A stretch of DNA of 64,000 nt from Arthrobacter sp. V1I7 (GTDB lineage: Bacteria > Actinomycetota > Actinomycetes > Actinomycetales > Micrococcaceae). Location: NCBI RefSeq assembly GCF_030817015.1, contig NZ_JAUSYS010000001.1, forward strand, positions 1-64,000. Reading direction: 5' to 3'. Positions 42,967 through 52,068 of the stretch are shown piece after piece. The notes beneath the pieces are model-generated. The model ran no database searches. It worked only from the letters and a program-made list of their open reading frames with translations, and was not told where the DNA came from. The position numbers and the translations under genes are program-made. Each line of letters opens with the position of its first letter. The first letter of the stretch is position 1.

Positions 42967-44190
42967 ATGCCACACGCGAGAGCGGATGTCGACGCGGCCG
43001 GACGCGTCGCCGGGGTCGACACCCACACCGACACTCACACCCTTGCCATTCTCACCGAGAACGGCGCGGTGGTCTCCACCGCGACGTTCACGGCGGACAG
43101 CCGTGGCTATGCCGCGCTCATCGATGCCGTAGCCTCAGCCGGCCCCGTCCGGGGGATCGGTGTCGAGGGCACCAACTCCTACGGCGCCGGCCTGACCCGG
43201 GCCCTTCAGTCCGCCGGACACACCGTGCTGGAAGTCCTGCGCCCTACCCGGCAGGTGCGCCGGATGAATGGGAAATCAGATCCTGTCGACGCAGTCGAAG
43301 CTGCCCGTACGGTGCTTTCCGGCCGTGGCATCTCCATCCCGAAAGACACCAACACCGCCGCTGAATCCATCCGATTCCTGCTCGGCGCGCGGAAACGGTT
43401 CGTCTCCTCCATGACCTCGATCTCCAACGCCATTAAAGGGCTGCTGATCACCGCTCCAGAACCGGTCCGCGCCAGATACCGGGACCTGGACACGGACGCG
43501 CTGCTGCGCCGTCTGGCCAGTAGTCGTCCTGGATCCGATCTGGCCGGCCCTGAAGACGCCGCCGGGCTGGCCCTGAAGACGATGGCTTGCGCCCACCAGG
43601 AGCTCTCAGACCGCGTCGCCGGCATCGAGACGCAATTGCATGAACTCGTCCAGGCGCACCACCCAGCATTGCTGGATGTCTACGGCGTCGGGACCCTGGT
43701 CGCCGCGCAACTCGTCGTGACCGCGGGCGGCAACCCAGAGCGGATCCGCAACGAAGCGTCGTTCGCCGCGCTCTGCGGCGCCGCGCCAATCCCGGCGTCC
43801 TCCGGGCGCACCACCCGCCACCGGCTCAACCGTGGCGGCGACAGACAGGGTAACGCCGCCCTCCACCGCATCGCACTCGTCCGAATGCGCCACGACCCCA
43901 AAACCCGCGCCTACGTCGAGCGCCGCACACAGGATGGCAAGAGCAAGAAGGAAATCATCCGCTGCCTCAAAAGGGCCATCGTCCGAGAGATCTACCGCAT
44001 CCTTACCAGCCCAGCAGTAAGGACGGTCCAAGCCGACCTCCGCGCCATTCGCACGAAAAAGAACATCACCCTCAGTCAAGTGGCCGTAGCCTTAAGCACG
44101 TGGCCCGCCCGGATCTCCGATATCGAGCGCAAAGCCCGGCCGCTGCCCGAACTCGCCGATCGCTACAGAAACTGGCTCGCCACCGCTTGA
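42967..44190 (+). CDS. IS110 transposase with C-terminal Xre-like HTH
   Basis: DEDD recombinase of 407 aa. The RuvC-like domain has GVDTHTDTHTLAIL, GIGVEGTNSYGAG and KSDPVDAVEAAR; the Tnp domain has GAAPIPASSGRTT with the catalytic serine. The last 50 residues (AIRTKKNITLSQVAVALSTW, then ISDIERKARPLPELADRYRN) form a Cro/C1-type helix-turn-helix not needed for the family core. ATG 42967 has GGAAGGA 7 nt upstream; starts further upstream lie in the leader RNA. It appears intact. Confidence 0.92.
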   Translation: MPHARADVDAAGRVAGVDTHTDTHTLAILTENGAVVSTATFTADSRGYAALIDAVASAGPVRGIGVEGTNSYGAGLTRALQSAGHTVLEVLRPTRQVRRMNGKSDPVDAVEAARTVLSGRGISIPKDTNTAAESIRFLLGARKRFVSSMTSISNAIKGLLITAPEPVRARYRDLDTDALLRRLASSRPGSDLAGPEDAAGLALKTMACAHQELSDRVAGIETQLHELVQAHHPALLDVYGVGTLVAAQLVVTAGGNPERIRNEASFAALCGAAPIPASSGRTTRHRLNRGGDRQGNAALHRIALVRMRHDPKTRAYVERRTQDGKSKKEIIRCLKRAIVREIYRILTSPAVRTVQADLRAIRTKKNITLSQVAVALSTWPARISDIERKARPLPELADRYRNWLATA

Positions 44191-44205
44191 CACACGATAG
44201 GAGCA

Positions 44206-44742
44206 TCAGACCCCGTCGAACGCCATCTTTCCGACGATCTTTTCGCCAGGACCGATCTGCGACGGGACCCGCTCCGCGGGCGTGATGCAGTTAATGTTGT
44301 CGATTCGGCCGTTCACTGTCGTGCCACCGCTAGTGATTGCCTTCCAATCGACGATCGTGGTGAACGGTTGGTACGGGTCCTGGGCCAGTTCCGGAGTGGT
44401 CGTGATCTCCATGTCCATCACAACGGACTGGCCCTGTTGGGCGTCGAACATGTACGACTGGCACGCCGCATTGGGGGTGATGCCCTTGACGGTGATAGTA
44501 ACGGTTTCGACGCCCTTGTACTTCAGCTGGAGCACGTCGCCCACATGTGCGACGAGATTACCTCGGACACTCTTGGGTGGGCCCGTAGGTGTGGGCTTAG
44601 GATTCGGCGTGGCGGTTTTGCTTGGCGTCTGACTTGGGCTTGGAGACGCTGACGTCGACGGCGCCGCTTCACTGGAGCCCCCACACGCTGCAAGCCCAAA
44701 TACCGACGCGCTGACCATCGCAGCGCACACAATTCTTCTCAT
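44206..44742 (-). CDS. Lipoprotein, C-terminus cut by IS110
   Basis: Exported lipoprotein of 178 aa: MRRIVCAAMVSASVFGLAAC with lipobox LAAC, then a Ser/Thr/Pro linker and a domain resembling DUF4352 (GDVLQLKYKGVETVTITVKGI ends in a disulfide-capable Cys). It stops at VGKMAFDGV, where DUF4352-like domains usually continue with another strand. The stop codon TGA falls at the IS110 right end (44206-44208), so the true C terminus is lost. Confidence 0.75.
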   Translation of the reverse strand: MRRIVCAAMVSASVFGLAACGGSSEAAPSTSASPSPSQTPSKTATPNPKPTPTGPPKSVRGNLVAHVGDVLQLKYKGVETVTITVKGITPNAACQSYMFDAQQGQSVVMDMEITTTPELAQDPYQPFTTIVDWKAITSGGTTVNGRIDNINCITPAERVPSQIGPGEKIVGKMAFDGV

Positions 44743-45082
44743 ACAAGCATTCCCTAATTATTCGAGCGCGAAAGCCCGCGCAGGCCGGGGGACAGGAAGG
44801 GCGGACAACAAATGTCGACCTTCATGGACTGGCTCTCGAGAGTCCCCTCAGCATCCGAGCCCAGTGAACGCTCACGCTGGGTTGCCTAGGATTCGCGTCC
44901 GCCAGTACCCAAAATGAAGGTCCGCCACGACCGGTCCAGTCTGGAACAATATTGGTACAGCCCTTCTGGAAGATCCTTTGGATCGGGCTTGTTCCTGTCA
45001 TCTCCGGCCGGGTCCGCATTTTCGCCGGCCGCCGGAACCGGTGCTGTCGAAAGGGCCAGCCGAATGAGTCATAGGACCGGCG
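44743..45082. other. Gene-free spacer
   Basis: About 340 bases between the lipoprotein start and the next IS element. No convincing reading frame, RNA or repeat. It probably includes the lipoprotein promoter. Confidence 0.5.
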
Positions 45083-45087
45083 CTTAG

Positions 45088-46738
45088 CCTCGATCCACCG
45101 GTCGGGTTGAGGTTGGAGCGGCGGTTTAAACGGAGAATGCCTGTCGGATCGGCAAAAATGGGGTTTGTCTAGAACTCCGTTTGGCCAATCCGAGAGGCAT
45201 CTCGTAGGTGCAACTTTTCCATAGATCCACGCGCGTGTCAGCCGCGTTCGATGATTCCAATCTCGTGTCGGCCGCAGGGCTGGTCCCGGCGATGGCGCTG
45301 GCGATGAAAACCTGCCTGGGCGAACTCGCTGATCAGTGGCTGACGCTGCCCGGATACTTCGGCGCAAATGCGGGGTTGAAGGTCACTGCGATGGTCGCGG
45401 GCATGGTCGCCGGGGCCGATTCCATCGATGACATGGCCTTGCTGCGGCACGGCGGGATGAAGAAACTCTCGCCGGCGCATATGCCCCGTCGACTCTGGGA
45501 TCGTTCCTGAGGGCGTTCACTTTCGGCCATGTCCGCCAGCTCGACGCCCTCGCGGCCCGGTGGCTGGTGAACGTCGCCGCCGTGGCCCCGATCGCCTCCG
45601 GTATCGATGATTACGCTTTGGTCGATATCGACGACACCATCAAGGAAGTCCACGGCTACCGGAAACAGGGTTCCGGATACGGTTACTCAGGGGTCCGGGG
45701 ATTGAACGCGCTGATCGGGATCCTCTCGACCGCGACCGCGGCGCCGGTCATCATCGGCGCGAGGCTGCGCAAGGGAAGCTCCGGGTCCCCGCGCGGGGCG
45801 GGGAAGTTCATCGGTGACATCCTTGCCACCGTGAAACGGCTGCGTGGCAAGGACGCCACCGGGCTGGTGCTGCTGCGTGCCGACAGCGCGTTCTACGGCC
45901 ACTCAGTTGTCGCCGCTGCCCACCGCGCAGGCGCAAAAGTGTCCATTACCGCCAGGATGGACCCGGCCGTCAAACGCTCCATCGCCACCATCAACGAGCA
46001 GGCCTGGACCACAATCCAATACACCGACGCAGTCCGCGATGAAACCACCGGAGCCTGGATTTCCTCGGCGGAAGTCGCCGAAACCGCCTTCACTGCCTTC
46101 GTGGGCCGAAAGAAAGCCGAACGCATCCACGGGCGCCTGGTCGTGCGCCGGATCCCGGAACTGAACGCCAAAGCCAGCGCGGGGCAACAGACCCTGTTCG
46201 ACACCCACCGCTTCCACGCCTTCTTCACCACCAGCGCCCTGGACACCGTCACCGCAGACAAAACCCACCGCCAACACGCCATAATCGAGCAGGTCAACGC
46301 AGACCTCAAAGACAGTGCCCTGGCGCACCTGCCCTCGGGAAAATTCACCGCCAACGCAGCCTGGCTGGTCCTGGCGGCCATCGCCTTCAACCTCTCACGC
46401 GCCATCGGCACCCTCGCCAGCACCGACCTGGGCAAGGCACGCAGCGGAACCATCCGCCGAAAAATCATCACCGTCCCCGCCAGGATCGCGACCTCGGCAC
46501 GGAGAATCATCCTGCACCTGCCCGCCAACTGGCCCTGGGAAACCAGCTGGTCAAATCTCTTCGAAGCGGCCTGCGGGCCACCACGGACCGCCACCATCTG
46601 ACCACCCAGCCGACTCGGCGCAACCAGGACCAAGGAACACCACCGGCAGCAAGGCCGGCAACCCCGTCATGCCCATCGACCGAACCGGACCCAGATCAGA
46701 ACGACCCTGCCCCATCAAACACAACCGGTGGATCGAGG
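45088..46738 (+). mobile_element. IS1380-like element with CTTAG target duplication
   Basis: Element of 1,651 bp with perfect 14-bp inverted ends CCTCGATCCACCGG (45088 on) and CCGGTGGATCGAGG (ending 46738). The 5-bp CTTAG is present on both sides (45083-45087, 46739-46743), proving a simple insertion. It split a VOC-family gene. Confidence 0.9.
45208..46601 (+). pseudogene. IS1380-type transposase, one frameshift
   Basis: A DDE transposase read in two frames. The first part starts GTG 45208 (HRSTRVSAAFDDSNLVSAAG). The second, to 46601, carries ALVDIDDTIKEVHGYRKQG (catalytic Asp), VLLRADSAFYGHSVV (second Asp) and HAIIEQVNADLKDSAL (Glu). The frame breaks at about 45466-45470, where ACTCTCGCC is one base short of reading KKLFAGAYAPSTLGSFLRAF. 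All motifs are otherwise present. Confidence 0.88.
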
Positions 46739-46743
46739 CTTAG

Positions 46744-47070
46744 GGGGTGCGCCCGTTCGCGACCTCGAAGCAACAATCGCCTTTTTCACCGACCTCGGGC
46801 TCCTGGTCGTCGGCCGTGACACGGTCAGCGGCGAGTGGACCGACACTGCCGTCGGAACTGCCGTCGGACTTGATGCAACCACGCCAATATTGCGATGCTC
46901 CAGACCCCAGACGGTCATGGTCGACTTAAGCTCTTCGAATACATCCACCCCAAAGCGATCGAGTCGAACCCAACTCGTCCCAACGACATCGGCATGCACC
47001 GCGTGGCCTTCTAGGTCGACAACATAGACAAAGCCCTTGAGGTAGCTGCCAACGGTTCCCGGCCCCCCGG
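46744..47070 (+). pseudogene. VOC/glyoxalase-family fragment
   Basis: APVRDLEATIAFFTDLGL and DTVSGEWTDTAVG begin a VOC-family domain, without its first residues (cut by the IS insertion). At about 46876-46882 the frame shifts and continues NIAMLQTPDGHGRLKLFEYI to IGMHRVAF, where a TAG (47012) stops it, then VDNIDKALEV can be read past the stop. At least three lesions are present, so it is a dead gene. Confidence 0.8.
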
Positions 47071-47209
47071 GCGCGTCGGCGGCCTCCCCCGCTGGCGCTC
47101 CTCCGGCCGCCGATCAACGCTGACGCGGGCGCAGCACCCACGAGAGGGGCAAGGACTCCGCCGGGCTACAGTGAGAAGGCAACGGACCCCACTCACGCCA
47201 GGGAGCAGC

Positions 47210-47356
47210 ATGAGCCACGACTTCATCCTCACGGACGAGGACGCCGCACCCGCTGGTGCAACCCACGCCCAGGACGTGCTTGAGCTGTCCATGCTGACCA
47301 TGCAGCAGGGGCCCTCCATTGTTGACATTTCCTGGGAAAAATCCCCGCTGAACTAA
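47210..47356 (+). CDS. Short acidic protein of unknown function
   Basis: 48 aa: MSHDFILTDEDAAPAGATHA, then LELSMLTMQQGPSIVDIS and the end WEKSPLN. A GGGAG site lies 6 nt upstream of the ATG. It is acidic in its first half and has no Cys. The layout (acidic leader, short end) is like some modified-peptide precursors, but no modifying enzyme lies nearby. It could be a chance frame. Confidence 0.35.
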   Translation: MSHDFILTDEDAAPAGATHAQDVLELSMLTMQQGPSIVDISWEKSPLN

Positions 47357-47566
47357 CGATCAGGCAGCGACGACGCTGCCCCACGGGTTTCCTTTTGCTG
47401 AGGGAAAACTGAGGCCGGCCCCTGACATGCCGGCCTCACCTCGTTTAGTGCTCCCAAAGGGCCCAGGTCAGGGCGCACGAAGGTAGCGTGAGGCATATCG
47501 CGCCCATCGGCCTCCGAGGCATTAGCAGGTCTCGTCACGCCTACCGGGTCGACTGGTTCGAGTGCG

Positions 47567-48558
47567 TCAGCACCAGAATTCGGTGAGCTGCGCGGCAAGG
47601 GCTCTGCCTTGGTTGTAACCAGCCCGGGCAGCGGGAGGACGCAGCGACAGATCCATCGCATTGGCGCCGAACATGTGCTCGGAGTTGCTATCCGGGAAGA
47701 TCGTTTCGACTCTGCTGCCGTGTGCGCGTAGCTCGTCGACCTGTGCTGCAAGATGCCTGCCCCACTGCAACGGCGTCCGTTTTCTGCCGCCGAATGGCGA
47801 CAGCACCAGCACTCGCCCGTATCCGGCTGCCAGATCAGCATTCTCGTTGCGTCGGTAGCCGCCGTCGATATATCGGTTGTCCCCGATCCTGTATGCGAAG
47901 CCACTGGCACAGCTGGCGGCGACAGCGTCCACCAGGTCGACTCCGCTATGGCGGTCGAACACGACCGGTTCACCGGTATGGGCATCGACCGCCGTGATGA
48001 GCACCGTTCGTTGCGGCCAGCGCTGACTGGGCAGCCGCGCGGCGACGGTAGCGCGCCACTGTGTTTGCCCGGAACCGTCCGACGCCGCATCCATGTCGAG
48101 GCCACCGCGCCCATTCTGCGGCGCATGTCAGCCGCATCCTCAGCGGCGGCGATGATCTTGCTCGTTCTCTCCATCTGATCCGCCGCCGGCCTGATCGGAA
48201 CGTGTCCACCGTCAGATCCGACCGGACCGGTCCGTTGCTGGGGCGCCGCGGCCAGGATAGCGGCAAGCAGTTCGGTTGGGGTCGCGCCAACCACCTGGGC
48301 CGCGGCCGTCGATCCGGCCGACGTCCCGATGACCAAATCAGCGTCGGTCACATCCAGCCCGGCATCGAACAGGCCGGCGATGACGCCGATCAGCCACGCG
48401 TTGCCTGTCGATCCGCCGCCACCGAGGACCAAGGCTCGCTCGCCCGCGGCGCGCACCCGCTTTGTGGCGTCGACCTGCGGCTGATCCTGGTCAGACCTCG
48501 GCCGGTCGGAGGCCGTCGTCGAGGTGAAGCGCAGAGCTAAAGAAGGTGTCGTGTTCAT
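47567..48558 (-). pseudogene. Patatin-like phospholipase, one frameshift
   Basis: Patatin family lipid hydrolase. The oxyanion glycines (LVLGGGGSTGNAW), the serine elbow GTSAGS and the Asp motif YIDGGY are all visible. The first half reads from ATG 48558; the second half from about 48100 to 47567 in another frame (AVDAHTGEPVVFDRHSGVDL, ending AAQLTEFWC). Adding one C at 48099-48101 would join them at MGAVALDMDAASDG. The catalytic pair Ser/Asp is retained, so the sequence may be an error. Confidence 0.85.
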
Positions 48559-49113
48559 GGGAGTCGCCTTTCGCGAATTGCCTGGCGGGCGCTCCCTGCG
48601 GCGACTACTTCAGTCGCGCGATCCCGGACTCCAGGGAGCACCCATTGCGGATACTGCATACATGGGTCTCACCTCCTGCCGATGGATCACGATTACCGGA
48701 AAGCTATCACGCCGGCGACGCGGTGCGCCACCGGCATCAAGCCGAGGGCCGGCCGTCGAACGCTACACCCTCCTGTGATGGGCACCCAAAGGACCTCGCT
48801 CCGCTCGGGCTGCACAAGCGATTCCTATGTCATTTTTGACTGCTGTCCTGAGGATCATACATACCCGCTCCGCCGGGCACAGCTACGCGAAGCTCCGCCA
48901 GCAGGCAAAAACATGGCGGGGGAGAAGGGACCCCGGTAAAGGTGCCGCCCCGCCCACGTGAAAGGAACAACCCATGAGCAACAGCAAAGCCCGCAGACCC
49001 GACCCGGGAATGACGACTTCCAAACGCCTCGGCCCCTAACCATAGGCTCAGGAATCCGTTGACAACATCATTGAGAATCCTTATGGGGAACCCTCACCGC
49101 TCAACCCGTGGCG
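48559..49113. other. Spacer with a 20-codon frame
   Basis: No assigned gene. A short frame at 48974-49036 (MSNSKARRPDPGMTTSKRLG) has AAAGGAAC upstream, and two stops later the same frame reads VDNIIENPYGEPSPLNPWR, so it may be a broken small gene. Confidence 0.35.
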
Positions 49114-49479
49114 CTAGATGCCGGTGAGCTGCTCTCGGCAACGGCCGTCAGGGAGCCGGCCTTCGGCTGAGACCCAGGCGATGACCTCTTCCATGCGGGC
49201 AAGGTCCTTGGGGGAGGGGTAAGGAACGGGTATGGCGCCGGCGGCCGCCAGGTGTTCGGCCTCGAGTCCCGGATCCTGGCGGCGGGCGATCACCAGGTGG
49301 TACCCGACGACGGCGGGATGAACGCGCACGAGCTCAGCAATGCGTTGCCGGCTCAGTCCGAGCCGGTACATCAGCACCCATTCCGCGTCAGGAGCGCGCC
49401 GCAACCGCCTGTCCACAATGGACCCCATCCTGCCACGGCCCACCCACAAGACGGGCGGGCACCCCGGGGACCAAGACAC
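49114..49479 (-). pseudogene. Helicase-associated-domain type protein, truncated
   Basis: 121 aa resembling the N-terminal part of proteins common in Arthrobacter with a small HTH followed by helicase-associated repeats: WVLMYRLGLSRQRIAELVRV, then VVGYHLVIARRQDPGLEAEH and EEVIAWVSAEGRLPDGR. The normal protein continues with more repeats; this one ends abruptly at REQLTGI. The first 15 residues may not be translated. Confidence 0.55.
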
Positions 49480-49867
49480 AGCTCTCGGGCGTCCGCTGAC
49501 GCGGCCGGCTGTTGGGTCCAGTGCTGTCCGTCGCAGCCGGCCATCCCTGGCCCTGCTGTGTCTACGACGATGCTCCTATAGGTGTCAAAATCAACAAAGT
49601 GAACGTCTACTCGGGTTGTCCGGGACACACCTAAATTTTCTTTTGCCGAGGAAACACCGCGAGGGGAGGGCCACGTGCCGGCAAGCCGTTCGCGGAGCTC
49701 GAGGGCGGCCGTGTTCGGGTAGCGGTTCATCCTTCCGGTTTCCGGTACGGTGCCGTCAGGATCTGCTCACGGTCATCAGGCTCGACCATGAAAGTGACCT
49801 GAAGCGTTGCAAGATACGTTGGAGCCATTGGGATTTCTGCTCAACTTCTACTGTTTGAGATGAAGAA
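49480..49867. other. Spacer with an IS110-end-like motif
   Basis: No confident gene. On the minus strand, TGACACCTATAGGAGCATC (49566-49584) closely matches the right end of IS110 element A, without a transposase beside it; it may be an old end or an unused target. A minus-strand frame (MNRYPNTAALELRERLAG) is possible but unsupported. Confidence 0.4.
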
Positions 49868-50119
49868 ATGATCACCCCGAATCCCCGTATCCCCGACTCG
49901 TTGGACGCCAGGATCATCCTCGCCCTCGACGAGGACCCGGAAGCCAGCGCCTTGGCACTTTCCCGGACGCTCAGCCTCGCACGGAACGCGGTGCATGCGC
50001 GCCTGACGAAGCTGGAGCGCGGCGGGGCCCTGGTCAACGAACTGGCCGTCGCCCGGATGCCCGTGCGGAACGTGTGGCTGGTGACTTCCAGCTACTGGAA
50101 AGAGTTCGGCAGCGAGTAG
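49868..50119 (+). pseudogene. Lrp/AsnC-type HTH fragment
   Basis: 83 aa. The first 55 residues (LDARIILALDEDPEASALAL, then RTLSLARNAVHARLTKLERGGAL) are an Lrp/AsnC DNA-binding domain. The usual ligand-binding domain is missing, replaced by unrelated residues and a stop. Whether the shortened protein is made is unknown. Confidence 0.6.
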
Positions 50120-50282
50120 CCCGGACTGAAAGACGGGTACCGTCTGCGAAAAAAGCGGGTACAGGGAAGCCCCTCACCACGCTGGTAGGCCTCTTGTCCC
50201 CGGGCATATGCTCTCGACCACGTCTCGCCGCGCAAAACAGAAATCACACCGCTCACTCCACGCTCAAAACCAGGAGGCCCCC

Positions 50283-51455
50283 ATGAAAACCCTCACCACC
50301 CACCCCTGTGTCCGTATCGGTGTCGTTGCCGTTGCCGTCGCCGCCTTGGTCAGCGCGCCGGCAGCCGCCATGGCCGTCAGTTCCGTCACCGACCTCACCG
50401 TCCAGACCTCGACCGGTCTGGCCCAGTCGCTCGTGGGCGCCGGTGTCACCATCAGCAACGTCGTCTACACCGGCGGCACCAACGCCTCGGGCACCTTCGC
50501 CGGCGGTGCCACGACAGTCGGCTTCGACTCCGGCGTCATCCTCACCAGCGGAGCGGCCGCCAACGCCCTTGGGCCGAACAACAACTCGGGGACCACCACC
50601 GCCAACGGCCTGGCCGGGGATCCCGACCTCACAGCCCTGTCCGGTGTATCCACCTTGGATGCCAGCGTCCTCGAATTCGACTTCACGCCCAATGCGGACA
50701 CTGTGTTCTTCCAGTACGCTTTCGCCTCCGAGGAATACCTCGAATACGTGGGCTCCTCGTTCAATGACTCCTTTGCTTTCTTCGTCAACGGAGTCAATTG
50801 CGCGGTGGTCGACGACGGCCTGGGCGGCACCCAGCCCATCACCATCAACAACATCAACCCTGGGAGCAATGCCGGACTCTTCGTGGACAACACCGACGCT
50901 CACCTGAACGTCCAGTACGACGGGCTCACCACCGTCCTGACCTGCATGGCTCCGGTCAACAACGGCGTACCCAACCACATCAAGCTGGCTATTGCCGACG
51001 GCAGCGACTCCGTCCTGGACAGCGCAGTCTTCCTCAAGGCGGGATCCTTCTCCACCACCCCGCCGCAGGGCCAGGGCAAGATAACCGGCGGCGGACGCCT
51101 GAGCGAATCCAACGGCCACGTCACCTTCGGAACCACTGTCACTTTGGATGACCAAGGTCTTCGGGGAAACCTGCAGGTCAACGACCACAGGACCGGCGAC
51201 AAGTTCCACGGCTATTCCGTCGACGCCCTGAACGTGGTGGACAAGACCGCAAGCTGGTCCGGTGACGGACGCTGGAACGGCCAGGATGGCTACAACTACA
51301 CGGCCACGGTGACAGATAACCGCAACGGCAATTCGGCCAAGAAGGGCTCCCCCGACACGGTCAAGATAGTCATCAAGGATTCGGGCGGCGCAACCGTTTG
51401 GGAAAACACCGTGCAGCTCCTTGAACAGGGAAACCTGACGGTCCACCAGCCATAG
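50283..51455 (+). CDS. Secreted choice-of-anchor L-like protein
   Basis: Exported protein of 390 aa. The signal peptide MKTLTTHPCVRIGVVAVAVA ends near SAPAAAMA. The main domain (residues about 35-255) has the choice-of-anchor L pattern: LVGAGVTISNVVYTGG, FDSGVILTSGAA and FASEEYLEYVGSSFNDSFAF. The final part (about 265-390, KITGGGRLSESNGHVTFG) resembles the C-terminal beta domain of post-COAP-1 proteins. No LPxTG or membrane anchor is seen. An AGGAGG site 8 nt upstream fixes ATG 50283. It is probably a surface or matrix protein. Confidence 0.85.
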   Translation: MKTLTTHPCVRIGVVAVAVAALVSAPAAAMAVSSVTDLTVQTSTGLAQSLVGAGVTISNVVYTGGTNASGTFAGGATTVGFDSGVILTSGAAANALGPNNNSGTTTANGLAGDPDLTALSGVSTLDASVLEFDFTPNADTVFFQYAFASEEYLEYVGSSFNDSFAFFVNGVNCAVVDDGLGGTQPITINNINPGSNAGLFVDNTDAHLNVQYDGLTTVLTCMAPVNNGVPNHIKLAIADGSDSVLDSAVFLKAGSFSTTPPQGQGKITGGGRLSESNGHVTFGTTVTLDDQGLRGNLQVNDHRTGDKFHGYSVDALNVVDKTASWSGDGRWNGQDGYNYTATVTDNRNGNSAKKGSPDTVKIVIKDSGGATVWENTVQLLEQGNLTVHQP

Positions 51456-51580
51456 GCAGTCCGGATTTGTCCGGACGGAGCCAGCAAGTCCAGACAGGAA
51501 AAAAGCCCAGCGGGTCCAATGAACTGCTCCCGGAAGTGGACTAAGAAATTCAGTTCCGACTGGATTAACCCCTAAGAACC

Positions 51581-51622
51581 AAAAAGCCCCCGGAATCAAG
51601 CAAGGATCCCGGGGGCTTTTTT
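51581..51622. terminator. Bidirectional terminator
   Basis: AAAAGCCCCCGG...CCGGGGGCTTTT stem with a 14-nt loop and T-runs on both sides. It follows the choice-of-anchor L-like gene and, on the minus strand, the tRNA-Met remnant. Confidence 0.88.
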
Positions 51623-51671
51623 CTGTAGCGGCGGGGAGGCTCGCTCTCCCGACCTCAGATTATGAGTCGTC
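51623..51671 (-). pseudogene. 3' half of a tRNA-Met gene
   Basis: On the minus strand GACTCATAATCTGAGGTC is an anticodon arm with CAU, followed by a T arm (stem GGGAG/CTCCC) and an acceptor-like end. The T loop is altered, and the 5' half (D arm and 5' acceptor strand) is missing. A terminator follows just as after an intact tRNA, so it is a truncated gene or an old attachment site. Confidence 0.6.
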
Positions 51672-52068
51672 AGCTGATTCGGCCAGAGTATAGGGATGCT
51701 TCGCCAACCAGTATCCATTTTGTAGCCAACCCTTTTCCGATAGCCATTGCCATGGCTGCGCAACCGGCCCGTTTAGCAGTGCATCCACAGCCCTGGCGGA
51801 GGACTGTGCATCGTGGACGGAGAGTGGCGCATAACGTCAGGCGTGGTGACAGCAGAGCTTTGCCGCATCACCTCGAGCGTCCCGGGCCCCGTGGCTGAGC
51901 GAATGGATGAAGGCTCCGCAGGCCGCGAAGGCGACGGTGGCGGCAGCGAATTCATTGGATTAGTCCGAGAGACTCGCTCCTCGGTTAGATATGGCAGCTC
52001 GTTCATGCTCTGCCTCAATGCCGTGAGCCGGGGCCCGCAGTGCTCGTCGCGTCCTTAGGTGGCAAAGC
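51672..52068. other. Gene-free spacer
   Basis: About 400 bases between the tRNA fragment and the IS110 element. Small frames on both strands show no known motif or ribosome-binding site. The right end of IS110 element B probably lies within its last 50 bases. Confidence 0.5.

Larger units (their letters stand above)
42844..44206 (+). mobile_element. IS110 family element A
   Basis: Bounded by a 10-bp direct repeat ATAGGAGCAT (42844-42853 and about 44199-44208), the kind of shared core expected for IS110-type recombination without flanking inverted repeats. The right end abuts the lipoprotein gene, which is cut there. These boundaries are inferred from the repeats and the gene cut. Confidence 0.6.
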
